Part shown: piece by piece, positions 32,793 to 46,157 of the stretch
How positions within the stretch are numbered: position 1 is the stretch's first letter
Layout: every line of letters starts with the position of its first letter
NCBI GenBank assembly: GCA_025093555.1
Contig: JAIWNF010000034.1
Coordinates: forward strand, 434,001-498,000
Length of the DNA stretch: 64,000 nucleotides
Direction: 5' to 3'
DNA from: Circinella umbellata
Lineage: Eukaryota; Mucoromycota; Mucoromycetes; Mucorales; Lichtheimiaceae
Position numbers and translations under genes: made by a program
Notes under the pieces: generated by a model
Told to the model about the DNA's origin: nothing
Database searches by the model: none
Seen by the model: only the letters and a program-made list of their open reading frames with translations

Positions 32793-35700
32793 AATTCTTT
32801 GTTTTATTTTATTTTGGTTAATAAAAAAGTGAAAATAGGGGATGAGAAGAAAAAAAAGTTGAAAAGAAAAGGAAGAGAAAAGAATGAAAGGAAAATTGGG
32901 CTTGGAGTAGATCGTAACCCTTTTGAATTTATTTTTATTTTTATTTTTTTTTGATATTCCGTTCTTTTTTTTTTGTGTTACGATCCAGACCTTAATTTAT
33001 TTCTGTCGCTATCTCTTAATGAGGTCGTCTGTGCACCTCACACCTGTCCACACCTATACATACATACACTTACATATCTTATTCCCTACACGGCCTTATA
33101 TAAAAGCATCAACAAGCACAATGACAGTGAATAATTCTATATGTGGCAAATGGAAAAAATAGATTATACCTATAAATATTATAATAGTCATGATAACGAA
33201 TAGTTTGAATAGTAAATATTTACATTTCCGGAGTGTCAAATAAAGACTTGGCAATACCTTTACCGGGAAAATTACATTTTATTTTATTTATTTGTATATT
33301 TTTCCATGTGTCTTCTTTAAATTACAAGAAGCTATTAGATGATGACGATGTTGTTGTTGAAGGAATAGGGGGAGGATCGTTTTCACCCGATGTTAAAATA
33401 ACAATTAAAAAGTACTTTAGCAACAAGTCCGAATATATTGGCAGCTCCGTTTTCTTTTTCTTTTTTTTTTTTCAGCAACCAATCAAGGAACTTGATTAAT
33501 AAAATGAAAAGGGATCCTCAGGTACAGAATTACGGTATACTGACAAAATGTTACATCAAGTTACCACACCCAATTTTAAAAAACTTTCGATACACAGATA
33601 AGCAGGATAAGATAGCCAAAAAAAAAGAGTTGGTTCTTTTTGACTTCAATTTTCACAGATTCGCTAGTAATTAAAAATGCAAGGCAAACTAAAAATAAAA
33701 ACAAAACATTGTTCCCATGATTATTTGTATATTTATTAAAGAGAAATATATAGTATGTTGTTTATACGTATCTAGATTTTTTTTTTTTGGCTGGGTTGTC
33801 ATTGTCCGGAATCTTTTAACTTGTTAAAGTAAGTTTCTGTACAACCTAAAGCAGATGCTTTTTGCTAGTACACTTTTAACAAACATATTTAATAACAACA
33901 TTTTACTTTTTTTTTAACAAAAAAAATAATTAAAAACTTCATTATAGGGGTCTCGAGAAAAGAGGGGGAGCGGGGAGGGGATCGATTATTTCCATATCTA
34001 TTTGAAATCATATACTATTTCTTGTGCGAATACTAAACAACAACTCTTGAAACAAGAAAGAAGGTGCTACATATTGTGCATTGCGAGACAACAAAAAAGA
34101 TTTCTTTTTAAACTACTTGACTTTCTCATATTTACTTAATACAACATATACAACTCTAATAGAATTATAACTATAATTCCATGTATAATAATTACTCTAA
34201 AATAATAATACTAATAACGAAAAGAACGGATCTGCTGTACCAAGCTATTGTTGCTACGTATGTAAAATTTGTTGACAAAATCAAGTTATCTTCAATATGA
34301 TATTCGGTTATTATTTCCCAAAACATAACATAACCTGCAACATACATGAATTCTCTCCAAGTTCAAAAGATTCATTATCATTCTAAAATGTAAAATTATT
34401 TTAAAGATACATATATGTTTATTAAAACAACTTTTTTATTCCTGTTTCACATAACTTTGTTTATTTGTTCGCGTGTTTTATATTAGATTATTCTTATAAT
34501 CTAGTTTTCTTCTTTTCTTTTTTGTCAAAGTATATTGGAAGAAAAAATGTAGTCTTACAATTTCAGGATATACAATTACTTAACCAGAGAAAAAATTAAG
34601 CCTGTATTTTGATTAATGTTTATCGAAAATTGTGTATTATCATATTAGATGATGGTAAAAAAAAAACTTGTTCTTTAAAAAAGAATTTATATACAATAAC
34701 TCACTCTAATTATCAAAAAATCCAAAAGAATACAAGTAATCAACAATGGACCTATAGGTATACATTAAAATGACATACTTTCAAATAAAAAAGGTATAAA
34801 ACATTATACAAAAAAGGCAAACAATGCTGCAACTAAGTCTAGCAGGTACTACATAGTACGGATATTCAAAATGTTCAATTTACAAAAGCCTGAATTTTTT
34901 GCTACTACCATTACTAGGTCATTTTTAAAAGTGCACTTATAGCTGATATATAGATATATTAAGGGACAGAACAATAAGCGATGTATGGTTCAAAAGAAAG
35001 AAAGCCAAAAAGAGCAAAATGCTACCTATGAAGAAAAGAAAGATTTAATTTTAAATTACATTACTATATTTTATCTTTATATTTGATATTGTTGTGAGTA
35101 AAAAAATATCAGAAGAACGGGAGTCGATATATAAATCATTATACAAAATGTAATACGTACGTTTGTACAAATTGAGAAAACATAATAAAAAGTGTATGTC
35201 TGTGTGTGTGATCACATCAGTAATTAATCTTTTAAGTTTGCATTATTTTTACTACTGACTAATTATAACACCAGTATTTCTTTTCATCAATGAGAAACTA
35301 CATATGTTTGTAAATTACTTTTCTATGCGATTAAATAAGGATATGTGATATGCTTCTATGTATGTTCTGTTTCTTCTAAGTAATCTTCTATTCGATCAAT
35401 AATACATATTCAAGTAGTGAAATTATTTCCATTCGATGTTGAGTCTTACATCTTTTTCGACTTTTTTTTGCCGTTAGGATAATGAGACACATCCATTTTT
35501 ATATCAAATATGTTAATCAAATCCTAGGTTGCTTTAATGGGAGTTTGGTTTTGAGTTATCGCGTCCTCTTTTTTTTTGTATCACGATTTCTTGTCTCATT
35601 TACTATGGCTGTTCCTAAATCGATCTGTCTGTGCACCCGTGGAGCCACAATCCAGGCACAAAAAAAAAACAAAAACAAAACTTTCCGTTGTGAAAATCAA

Positions 35701-36806
35701 AAGCAGATTCATCATATGGATATACTTATCACCTTACCATTCACTACTATATGTAAAAAAAAAAAAGAAAAGTAACTTTTATTTCATCTCAATTTTTGTT
35801 CGTGCTGTTGTAATATCCTTTAATTAAGAACTAACGAAAAAAAAAATGATCGCTGCTGGTCAGATGAAAAAAAAAAGCATACAAGTCCGAAAAAAATTCA
35901 TAACAAGTGAGTACATAACGAACTCCGTTCTTTTACTCTCTCTTTTTTTTGCAGCCGACCGGGAACTGGAATGCTCCAGGAACGTATACAAGAGATCAGA
36001 AGATTCGGGCTCTATGTGCAGAAATGTTGCATCATGTACCACACACACTTATAAACTTACGTTATACAACTATACACACACAAAACAAAAATATAAAAGC
36101 GTAGTGTACATTATTATATCAGTGCATAATATACATTTCAATGAAACCATTTTTTTAAATAAAGACAATTAAAATATTACTTTTGCTCCCATGACAACGG
36201 ATGTCATGACATCGATGTCTTTTTTGTTGTTGTTTTTCTTATCATGGGGTGATTCGCCAGTGATTTTTCTTGGGGGGTAGAAGAGAAGTGTAGATAGAGA
36301 CGGGAAATTAAAAGAATGGGGGAAATAAAGAGAGAAAAAGAAAAAAAAAACAGAGTAATACTGTTGTGTATGTGTATATAGGTGTGTGTGAGTATACGCG
36401 TGTTATAGTTGTGAGTTATGGAATGAATCCGTTGTCACCAAGGTTAAGAAGAAAACCATTATTTGGTTTCCCTCTTTCTCTTAAACTCGGCTGTCACTCT
36501 TCCGGAACCTTGAAAAAAAATTGATTTAACTTGTTGAAGCAAAAGTCTTGTACAACCCACTTCGCAATACAACCTGCCGACAGTTTTTTTTTGTTGAACC
36601 TATAGGTTTTGAAGCTCCCCCCCCCTTTTTTTTTTCGCCAGCCCCGCGCGCTTGAATCGTTTTCTGAACCTTCGTACCTCTCTCCGTTTTCCTTCTCTCC
36701 TTCCGGTTTTGCACACTACTCCCTCCCCTCTCTTTTTTTTTCTTAAAAAAAAAAAGAAAACCCTTTTTTAACTACTTTTTCTTTATTTCCTTTCTTCATC
36801 CGCCAC
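32793..36806. other. Long gene-free region
   Basis: Four kilobases upstream of both the LEA_2 gene (minus) and kinesin (plus). Only short, compositionally biased frames occur. Two segments resemble each other: 33789-33855 and 36488-36560 share GGCTG, TCCGGAA, TTAACTTGTT-AAG and TGTACAACC in the same order, so one is a duplicated regulatory or repeat fragment. Close to kinesin the strand is pyrimidine-rich, with long T and C runs at about 36615-36780. No tRNA or snRNA was recognised. Confidence 0.45.
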
Positions 36807-39800
36807 ATGTCCGGGAACAGCATTAAAGTCGTATGCCGTTTTCGGCCACAAAACTCTTTAGAAATTCGAGAGGGTGGTACTCCGATTATTGACATTGTCG
36901 AAGACGGAACCGTTTGCCAACTGAATGCAAGTCTTTCTTTTTTTTTTAAAACTCACTTGAAAGTACCGCTTTTCATCGGTAATGAGTTCCTATATTCTAA
37001 TGTGTTTTTTTTTATTCGTTATATATTTTAATTAAAAACAGGGAAAGGAATCCAAGGCTACTTTCGCTTTTGACAAGGTTTATGGCAGCAATACTGCCCA
37101 AAAAGATATTTTTGATTATTCCGTTAAGAGTATCGTTGATGGTATGGCTTTTTTTTTTAACTCTATTAATAAACGATTAAGATTCTTTTTCCTTTTCATA
37201 TGATGATGTAACACCCGGAACGTACTCACCGAACTACCTTTTTCCAACTTAAAACCACCCCACATCCATATACCTGCTCCCATATATATTATGTATATGC
37301 ATATATATTAATCTATACAACATTTATAGATGTTACTGCTGGTTATAACGGTACAGTGTTCGCTTATGGTCAGACCGGTTCCGGTAAAACATATACTATG
37401 ATGGTAAACCAAATCGTTCTACTTTATACTTTTATCTGCATATGAGATTGGTTGATAAACAAAATGGAAGAAACAAGTAGACTAATATATACTACCTATT
37501 ATTTTTAGGGCGCAGATATTGATAGTGAAGATACCAAGGGTATTACACCCCGTATTGTTGAACAAATCTTTGCTAGTATTTTGGCTGCACCTAGTAATAT
37601 TGAATTCACCGTCAAGGTTTCTTACATGGAAATTTACATGGAGAAAGTCCGAGATTTGCTTAATCGTAAGATATTTATTATTTTATCAGATACTATGTTT
37701 AATTTTTACAAAATAATGAAGCAAAAGCCAACAAAACTCATATAAATCAATTTACTTTTTTTGTTGATAAGCTTCCCGTGATAATTTGCCAATTCACGAA
37801 GATAAACAAAAGGGTATTTACGTTAAGGATTTACTCGAAGTTTATGTTGGTTCCTCTGCTGAAGTCTATGAAGTCATGCGTCGTGGTGGTAACAATCGTG
37901 TAGTTGCTTATACTAACATGAACGCAGAGAGTTCTCGAAGTCATTCTATTGTTCAAATTACTATCACTCAGAAAAATATTGATACGGGTGCTGCAAAGAG
38001 TGGTAAACTTTATCTTGTCGATTTGGCCGGTTCCGAAAAAGTAAAGATTGGATGATCTCTATACCTCCCCCTTAAAAAAATACATACACACATACACACA
38101 TACTGACTACCATCATATATCGGCTGAAAGTGAAATCTCAAAAGAATCATCGTACATTATTAATACTGATGCTTCTTTGTTTATTTGTTGTTGTTATTTT
38201 CTTTTCTTTCTATGATGATAACCTTTGTAGGTTGGTAAAACTGGTGCATCAGGTCAAACACTTGAAGAAGCTAAAAAGATCAACAAATCATTGACTGCTC
38301 TTGGTATGGTCATTAATTCGTTGACTGATGGAAAGGTAAAAAAAATAAGACGAGAAAAGATAGAAGCGATTATATTTTTCGTAATAACTTTTAAACAAAG
38401 AAGTAAAATAATAACAATGGTTTGCTTATTATATATTATTTAGTCAAAACATATTCCTTATCGTGATTCTAAACTGACACGTATTCTACAAGAATCATTG
38501 GGTGGTAACTCTCGTACAACACTTATCATCAATTGTTCTCCTTCATCCTACAACGAAGCAGAAACACTATCGACTTTACGTTTCGGTATTCGTGCAAAGA
38601 CCATTAAGAACAAGGCCAAGGTGAATGCTGATTTATCACCTGCTGAATTAAAGGCTGCTTTGAAGAAGGTCAAGTCCGATGCAGTGACTTTCCAGACATA
38701 CATTGCTGCATTGGAAGGTGAAGTCAGTGTATGGCGTGCTGGTAACACCGTACCTGAAGATAAATGGGTCACGATGGATAAGGTGACTAAAGGAAACTTT
38801 AAATCATTACCACCTGCATCAGGTATCAACAAGAATAGTTCTGCTGCTCAAGAAGCTGCTGCTGCTGTTGCTGCTTCTTCTACAGCCACTAGTCCTACTT
38901 CACCTACACCTGGTTCAGATGAACTTTCACGTCCTTCAACACCCGCCATTGTCCTTGAAAAGGATGAACGTGAAGAATACATGAAACGTGAAAACGAATT
39001 AATGGATCAAATCGCTGAAAAGGAAACAGAATTGACCAATCGTGAAAAACTTTTGGAATCTCTCAAAGAAGAAATGACCTATTTCAAGGAACAAGAACAA
39101 ACCGTGACCAAGGAGAATCAACAAATGACCACGGAATTAAACGACCTTCGTCTTCAACTTCAAAAGGTCTCTTACGAGAGTAAAGAGAATGCTATCACCG
39201 TGGATTCTCTCAAAGAAGCCAATCAAGATTTGATTGCTGAGTTAGAGGAACTCAAAAAGAACCTTGCAGAGGTTCGAGTTGCACACAAAGAAGCGTCTGA
39301 TGGTGAAAAAGAAAAGAAGAAAGCTGAAAAAATGGCTCAAATGATGTCTGGATTTGATCCTTCTGTAAGTGGGATTTTTTTTTTCATGCTCCAAACAAAC
39401 GAAAAGAGGAAAAAATAATACAAAAAAAAAAGTTTATATCCTATCGATATGTCACACAAGGAAAAAAAATATTCACACACACACACATCTTTTTTTTTTA
39501 TATTCTTATTTTATTTAGGGACAAATCAATGAAAAGGAACGTCAAATTCGTGATGCTCTTAATAAGCTTGATGGCGAGAAAACTGCTTCTTTGAGTACCG
39601 AAGAAATTGTATCACTTCGCCGTGATTTGGCCGAGTCTAAGGTTCTTCTTGATCAACATACCAAGACGATCGATGATTTGACATATGAAAAGAGTGCCAT
39701 TGAACGTAAAAAGACGGATCTTGAAACTAGACTTGGTTCTCTTGAACAAGAATACGAGGAACTTCTTGACAAAACCATTGCCGAAGAAGAAGCTGGTGTC

Positions 39801-40781
39801 AAACCCAAGGCTGATATCGCTGAGACTATCACCGAGATTAAGAGTAAACTTGAAGCTGCACATAATGCTAAGAAAGAAGTGCAACAAAAGGAAATTGAGG
39901 AGCTCAAAATCCAATTGGATCGCAAGCAACAAGATAAAGAACGTCTTAGTAAAGCCATGGATGATCTTAAGGCTGCTAACGACCAATTGCAAGCTACACT
40001 TTCAGATCAAGCTGCTCAACCACCTGCTGCCAACGATGATCTTTCTGAAAAGGAAAAGCATGTTGAGCGTATGCGTAAATCTATGGCTCAACAATTGGCC
40101 GACTTTGAGGTAATGAAGAAGGCTTTAATGCGCGATCTTCAAAACCGATGTGAACGTGTCGTCGAACTTGAAATGTCTCTCGATGAAACACGTGAACATT
40201 ATAACAATGTTCTTAAGACAAGTAATAATAAGGCACAACAAAAGAAGATGGCCTTCTTGGAACGTAACTTGGAACAATTAACCAACGTACAAAAGCAGGT
40301 AAATATTAAAAAAAAACAATTCTAACAAGAAGAGATTCAATGCATGAAAAAATATCTATACACAATTATGCATGAATACCCTTTTTTTGCTCTTTTACTC
40401 ATCCAGATACATTATCTATATATATTATTATAGCTTGTTGAACAAAATGCATCCCTCAAGAAGGAAGTTGCTTTAGCTGAACGTAAATTAATTGCTCGTA
40501 ATGAACGTATTCAAAGTCTTGAAGCACTTTTGCAAGATGCTCAAGAAAAATTAATTACTCAAAATCAAAAGTTCGAAGCACAACTTCAAGCTGTACGTGA
40601 ACGACTTGAACAAGCACGCTCACAACAAAAATCTCAAAATACCATGGGTTCATTGGGTTTTGGTCGAATTGCTAAGCCTTTGCGTGGTGGAGCTACTGTT
40701 GCCGAAAATGGTGGCGATGCTCCTACTGCCCGTGATAAACGAACCTCTTGGATTTCTGGTCTTATGAACTCGTCTCGATAA
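36807..40781 (+). CDS. Conventional kinesin (kinesin-1) heavy chain
   Basis: Nine exons: 36807-36926, 37042-37141, 37330-37403, 37509-37665, 37772-38040, 38231-38335, 38444-39364, 39519-40298 and 40434-40781, for 957 residues. The N-terminal motor has the P-loop GQTGSGKT, switch [10 protein letters not shown], switch [11 protein letters not shown] and the [11 protein letters not shown] relay region. The neck and a long coiled-coil stalk follow, interrupted by an Ala/Ser/Thr/Pro hinge at about residue 380. The tail carries the autoinhibitory IAK motif ([11 protein letters not shown]). Fungal kinesin-1 moves vesicles toward microtubule plus ends and supports polar hyphal growth. Intron 1 uses a GC donor (GCAAGT at 36927); the nearest GT would break the motor frame. 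Length matches fungal kinesin-1. The start codon is the first ATG after the pyrimidine-rich leader. Confidence 0.97.
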
Positions 40782-41372
40782 AAAGTTTAAAAAAAAAGAG
40801 AGACATAACATTTTTTTTAGTAAATATTTTTATATATATACCTTTTCTTCTTCTTTTTATATTCATGTTTTTTTTTTCTTTTCTTTACATATACGTGTTT
40901 TGTTTCCCCTTTCTCTCTCTCTCCCTTCTACCTCTTTTCCTAAAACCTAAATTCCCATTATTATTGAACTATATATTGTTGTTTAAACATTCTTTTTTAT
41001 ATCTATTTTTTTCTATTTTTTTATATTACTTTTTTTCTATATACATATAAAAGAATATGTGAAAGATTTTGACTTATTGTGTAAATATTGAAAAGTTCGT
41101 TTTTTGAAAGATATGGTAATGAATATGAAATAAGCTTTTTAGTTTTTAAGAGCAAAGAAATGGGCTGCTTACATTTTACTTAATACTTAGTTGGAAGATT
41201 ATGTGGAGAGAGAGCAGAAAAAAAAAAATTGATTTTAAATCTCAACTCCCATTCTCATTGGCTTACACGGTCGGTACCTGTCTTGTAAAAAAAATTCTAA
41301 GCCACCAAAAAGAAAAAAAGATTGTCGAATTTCAGAAGTAGTTGGCTTCCTTCTCTCAATCGCATACTTAAA
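40782..41372. other. Intergenic: kinesin 3' end and S29 promoter
   Basis: Strongly T- and C-rich 3' flank to about 41040, then a mixed sequence before the ribosomal protein gene. No ORF or RNA gene was recognised. Confidence 0.5.
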
Positions 41373-41847
41373 ATGGCTCACGATAACGTTTGGAACTCGC
41401 GCCCCCGTCAATTCGGTAAGGGCTCCCGTCAGTGGTAAGTATTTTATATACATAGTTTACTTTTATTGTCTTACCTTTATTAAATAAAAAGGAAAAGAAA
41501 AGAGAATGTGTTTATAAATTCACTACATTGTGAAAAAAAAAAGGTTTTTTTTAACCAAAATAAAATTATAATAATTGTAATAATTAGCCGTGTCTGCGCT
41601 CACCGTGCTGCTTTGATCCGCAAGTACAACTTGAACATCTGTCGTCAATGCTTCCGTGAATATGCCAACGACATTGGTTTCCACAAGGTACCGTATATAA
41701 TTTCATCATTTTTTGTCTTATTTAATTGGGGGGTTTTGGTGGTGTCATACATTAAAAAAAAGTTTTTTTTTTTTTTAAAAAACTGAAATATTAACTTTGA
41801 AAAAAAATTCTCTTTTTTTTTGATATGATAATCAATAGTACCGTTAA
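41373..41847 (+). CDS. rps29: 40S ribosomal protein S29 (uS14)
   Basis: Three exons: 41373-41434, 41588-41687 and a 9-nt last exon at 41839-41847, giving 56 residues, exactly the family length. The zinc-binding cysteines are present: the first pair in QCRVC (the first Cys is split by intron 1), the second in NICRQC. Typical blocks are [35 protein letters not shown] and NDIGFHKYR. uS14 binds 18S rRNA in the small-subunit head. Intron 1 is 153 bp and intron 2 is 151 bp. The last exon encodes only Tyr, Arg and stop, matching the usual fungal C-terminus in which a basic aromatic pair follows Lys. If intron 2 were kept, the protein would get an aberrant hydrophobic tail. Confidence 0.97.
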
Positions 41848-42976
41848 ACTTTTCAAGCCATAGAATATTGTAGTTAATATATTTTGGACGATCGTTATAG
41901 TTGCTTTTTTTTATATTTGTGTCTATTTAAATCAATAATTTCATCGGCCAAACTTTTTGTTGTGTGCTACAATATTTTGTACAGATTAACTCTTTGTTTT
42001 TATTTTCTCTTTTGTTTTTGTGTCATTTTTTTTTAATTCTTGAAATATCAAGATGGATGATGTCGTTATCGTTGTTGATAATCATTTTGTGGATGTTTAT
42101 GTGGGCGTGTTACTGTTATTATATCGAGTGATAAGGGTTTTATGTCTTGGAGAATCAAAACTTGATGCTAAAAGGATTCATGTGCCTTCTTTTTTACACA
42201 TGTGGTTTGGGGTTTAGAAACTTTTCTTGTATTCTTTTTGGGACATAGCTTCAAACTTCACCTCGGTAGTTTTAATGTTTGAAAGCTATTAAATATTGAT
42301 AATAAGTTATCATATGAATGGCCGTAGTTGCTATGGATACGTCATTGTTACCAGGGGAAAGTAATGTACAAGGATATGTTATTTTAAAAGAATTATGTTT
42401 TTCATTGGACATGGCCCAAGTGATTTGTATGGGTGGAAAAAAGAGGTTTGTTTGTTTCACATCTATCTGACAATTTTTTTTTTTTACTTTACACGGAAAA
42501 TTTGTATCATCAAATATAGGTATGATAATGAACGTGGAATTTTTAACAGAAATTTCTTATAATATATATTTGGCTTGTAAAGATGGATAATATATTTGAT
42601 TAATTTATCTACTACTCTTAAGCAACATGGTATTCTTAAAATCTAACTAATAAATTACGTATACTGAGTGCATTAATTCTTTTTTCTATAAAAAAGAAAG
42701 AGTTATATAGTCTTTCTAAACACTTATCTTCAACTCTTAAAATAAAGATAATTAATGTTTGGGGTATGTAATATAAGTAATAGTGGTTGCAGTATAAGAT
42801 TATGTTATTAGATCACATAACCCCTCCAGATGAAACATACAATTAACCCTCGCACACAACCCTCAACGAAGCAAAGACCCCCGTCAAGCCTTCTACAATA
42901 AATGATGGACCAACGTGGTGGTTTGCATAGGCTCTTGATCTTTTCTTTAACTTAAACTTTTCAATCATTTATTAAT
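41848..42976. other. Intergenic region
   Basis: No supported gene. It is T-rich to about 42250, then mixed. A segment at about 42830-42930 is less AT-rich and lies just before the Sho1 start, so it is probably its promoter and leader. Confidence 0.45.
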
Positions 42977-44119
42977 ATGGATAGCTACGGAAATATTTAT
43001 CCTTTGTCGAATCCTCTACTTGCAACCGTATCAGCTCTTGCTGTTGTAAGGATTAAACAAATTCGCTAATATTATCTAGAAGAAGAAACATATTTCAAAA
43101 TGATTAACAATATACTCAATATATATAAATATATATATATATATATATTATAATGTGTAGACTGGTTGGCTAATCGGATTTATTGGTTCTTGTGTTGCTG
43201 GATTCCATGGCGTAACATGGTGGATTATTATCTTTGAACTATTTTTTAACGTGGGAATGATAGTTGCGCTAGGTCTGAAAGGGTTTGGTCCTCATCGAGG
43301 CTTGGTAATATAGTTTTTCTTTTTGAATCTTGCATTTTATCAAAAAAAAAACAGCATAGTTATCAAAAGAGTTTTAAAATGTTAATCTTATTATTCTCTA
43401 TTTGATCCTTTTTAGCTTTTGACATTACTCGCCATCAGTATTGTTTATCTTACTTATGCTATTCCTCTTATATATTATCAACAAGAGGATAGCGCTGGTG
43501 CCAAGGCAGCTTTGGGTGGTATGATTATTGTTATCATTGCCGAATTCTTGTGGGTCTTTTTGCTTGGCTGTTCCGAAGAATCAAAGTTGTATTCGCTTAT
43601 ATACGGTGGTCGAGGTATGGGAGGTTTGCCTCGTGTCAACGCACCTATGATCCAGCGCAACTTTGTCCATCCCTCAAACAAGGAAAATCCACTTCCCCAA
43701 ACCCCTGGTAATAATGTTAGTTCGCCTGTTTCTCAAGGTCACCAAGAACATCACAAATTCCCAACTTCTGTTGCTTTACATTCATGTAAGTTTATTTCAT
43801 GTTTACTTGTTTTTCTGAACGGAACCTACTGTAAAGATTGCTCATTGCTTAATATTGCTGCCCCTAATCACAACATATACTTCATCCTATCATTTTGTTA
43901 ATGTATAGACCAAGCAAACCCTGAAGATCCAAATGAATTGAGCTTCTCCAAGGACGAAACACTTGAAATCCTTGATAAGAAGGGTAATTGGTGGCAAGCC
44001 AAGAAGGCTGATGGAACGACTGGCATTGTTCCTTCAAATTACGTAAGTCGAAATAATTATCAAACGTTTTTTTATACTCGTATTGCTCACTTTTATTTTC
44101 TTTGTCCTAGTTCTCCTAA
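42977..44119 (+). CDS. sho1: Sho1-like osmosensor with four TM segments and SH3 domain
   Basis: Five exons: 42977-43045, 43161-43304, 43416-43785, 43909-44042 and 44111-44119, giving 241 residues. Four hydrophobic segments fill the first half ([72 protein letters not shown]). A polar Pro/Asn/His linker follows. The C-terminal SH3 domain has [33 protein letters not shown]. The layout is that of Sho1, the plasma-membrane sensor that feeds the HOG and filamentation MAP-kinase pathways through SH3 binding to Pbs2-type kinases. It is shorter than yeast Sho1 because the linker is short. The last exon holds only Phe, Ser and stop (9 nt), completing the terminal SH3 strand. Confidence 0.9.
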
Positions 44120-44309
44120 ATGCCTTGGTTCCTACTGTCCTGTTGGCTCTCTCTGTTTTATTTTTTACTGCCTTAGATAATAATTATAATTTTTTATTTA
44201 ATAAATTTTTTCTATATATTTTACTACAATAATAAAAAGATAATCCATATATAATCCATATAACAGACAAGCAATGGTGTAAAATGTATGTATATAAACA
44301 TAACTTTTT

Positions 44310-46157
44310 TTATTCTTTCTTTACTACTTTACGTGTCGATGGCACACTTAATAAGGTAGTAATTGTAACTATACTCATAATAATAGCACCTGTTCCATAA
44401 CATTTTGCTGGTCCAGAAAGCCAATAAAATCCACATGCTGAAACAGGGCCCAATGCACGTCCTAATTGTCCAAAACTGCGAAATTCACCTAGGGCTCTTC
44501 CTTTTTCAAGCAATGGATGGGGTTTTTTCTTTCTACTGCCTTCTTGTTCATTATCATCATTATCATTTTGACATTGTAGACTAGCCATTCCGGTAAGACA
44601 ATTAACAACTGTTCCCGTTGTTAATGCGAGACAGGATACACCAAAATAAAGCCAAGCAACGGCATGTGTTTTTGATAATGCCATCATCGCCAGCGACGAT
44701 AGACCGACGATACAAGCAACCATCCCTTGTAATACAAGCATTTTTTCACCTAATTTTGGTACTTGTCGACGAACATATCCCCCTTGAAGCAAAGCGGACA
44801 AAATTCCCATGTATCCCAGTAATTTCCCTTGTTGCATATTTGAATAATCCAATACGTCAAATGTCAAAAACACAAGGGTGAATTCCATGCCAGAAAAAAT
44901 AAATAAATGTAAACCATGAATTAGTTTAAGTCGTCTCAAGTTGCTAATTCGTTTTTCAATCGATTCTACATTGTTTTCTGTTGTTTTTACATTCTCGTGT
45001 TGGCTCTTGTCGTCATTGCTAGTGCTGTTGATCACTTTTGTTTCAGGGATCTTTTTGTAAATGTAAAACGTTTCAAAAGTCAATAAGATCAATGCGACAA
45101 TGGCCGGCATAGAATAAGGATAGATGCCAGTAATAGTTGGAAAGACTTTGCTTAAATCAATTGAAGCAAACCAGGCACCAATGCCGGGTCCGAACGTAAA
45201 CGCAACTGCAAAGGCAATACCGACAAGTGCCTAAATTCATATAGAGCAAAAAATTACATAATACAAAAAAAAAAATTGGTTAAATATACACGAAGAGTTG
45301 TTAATGGTTCAGAAGAGAATAAAAAAATGTATTTTTTTTCGGTTTTACCAAACTACGTGATCGTTGATTTGCTGGCGTAATATCAGAAATAATCGCAATA
45401 CTCAGCTGTATGTTGCCTTCACTCAAACCTGCTATTATACGTGCTACTAAAAACATTGTAAAAGATCGAGCAAAAATCCAAATTCCAGTTGATAACAAGT
45501 TTCCAATCTAATTATTATTAAATATCCTTATTAGCTTTCTATTGGTAGTAACAAAGAGTGAGGAGCAATGATTTTTCTCACTCTTCATCTTTCTTTTACT
45601 TGATCGGTAAAGGAAGAATAGAAAACCATTATTACCATTGTATATAAGAGAACTTTACGGCGTCCAAAACGATCACTTGCTCGACCTATTATTGGAGATA
45701 CAATAAACTGTAAAAATGAAAATAACGAGCCTAATAATCCACCAAGAAATACTATATCCCATTTATCTCCATGACTTGCTGCTTTGCCATTATGGCCAGA
45801 TATTAAATATTTATAATGCTCCATTATTTGTAATGCATATCCTAATAGTGTTTCCTATTATAAAAATGATAAAAAGATAATTTGACAGCTTTTTAATCAG
45901 ATAACGGATCAACGATAACAATAAACAGCACGTCCTTTCTCTTCCGGTGGCGTTTTGAAAGAAGAAAAAAAAAAGCATATAGAATTATTTAGTACTTTAC
46001 TAACCTTGTTGCCTGCTTCTTCTTGTCGATAATAGTTTAATAGACGTGGGAATAGTGGGAGAATGAGAGTAAAGGCCATCAAGTCAAGCAAGAGCGCGGT
46101 AATGACGGAGATAACGATCCGACCTTTTGCATTTGCAGGTACTGCAGATTGTGTCAT
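44310..46157 (-). CDS. MFS transporter, MFSD10/TETRAN-like
   Basis: About four exons on the minus strand, from the ATG at 46155-46157 to the TAA at 44310. The N-terminus has [16 protein letters not shown], the start of TM1. After an ETLLGYALQ block and a luminal loop come [22 protein letters not shown] and the MFS motif [15 protein letters not shown]. Next are [25 protein letters not shown] and [21 protein letters not shown]. The central loop is charged ([15 protein letters not shown]). The second half has six more segments ending [14 protein letters not shown]. The run from GGLLGS through SEGN and the GPGIGA motif follows mammalian MFSD10, a DHA1-type organic-anion or drug carrier. The substrate here is unknown. 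Convergent with Sho1. Confidence 0.8.

Noticed and set aside
39612..39992. Long antisense frames within the kinesin stalk
   Set aside because: They are mirror frames of codon-biased coiled-coil coding sequence.
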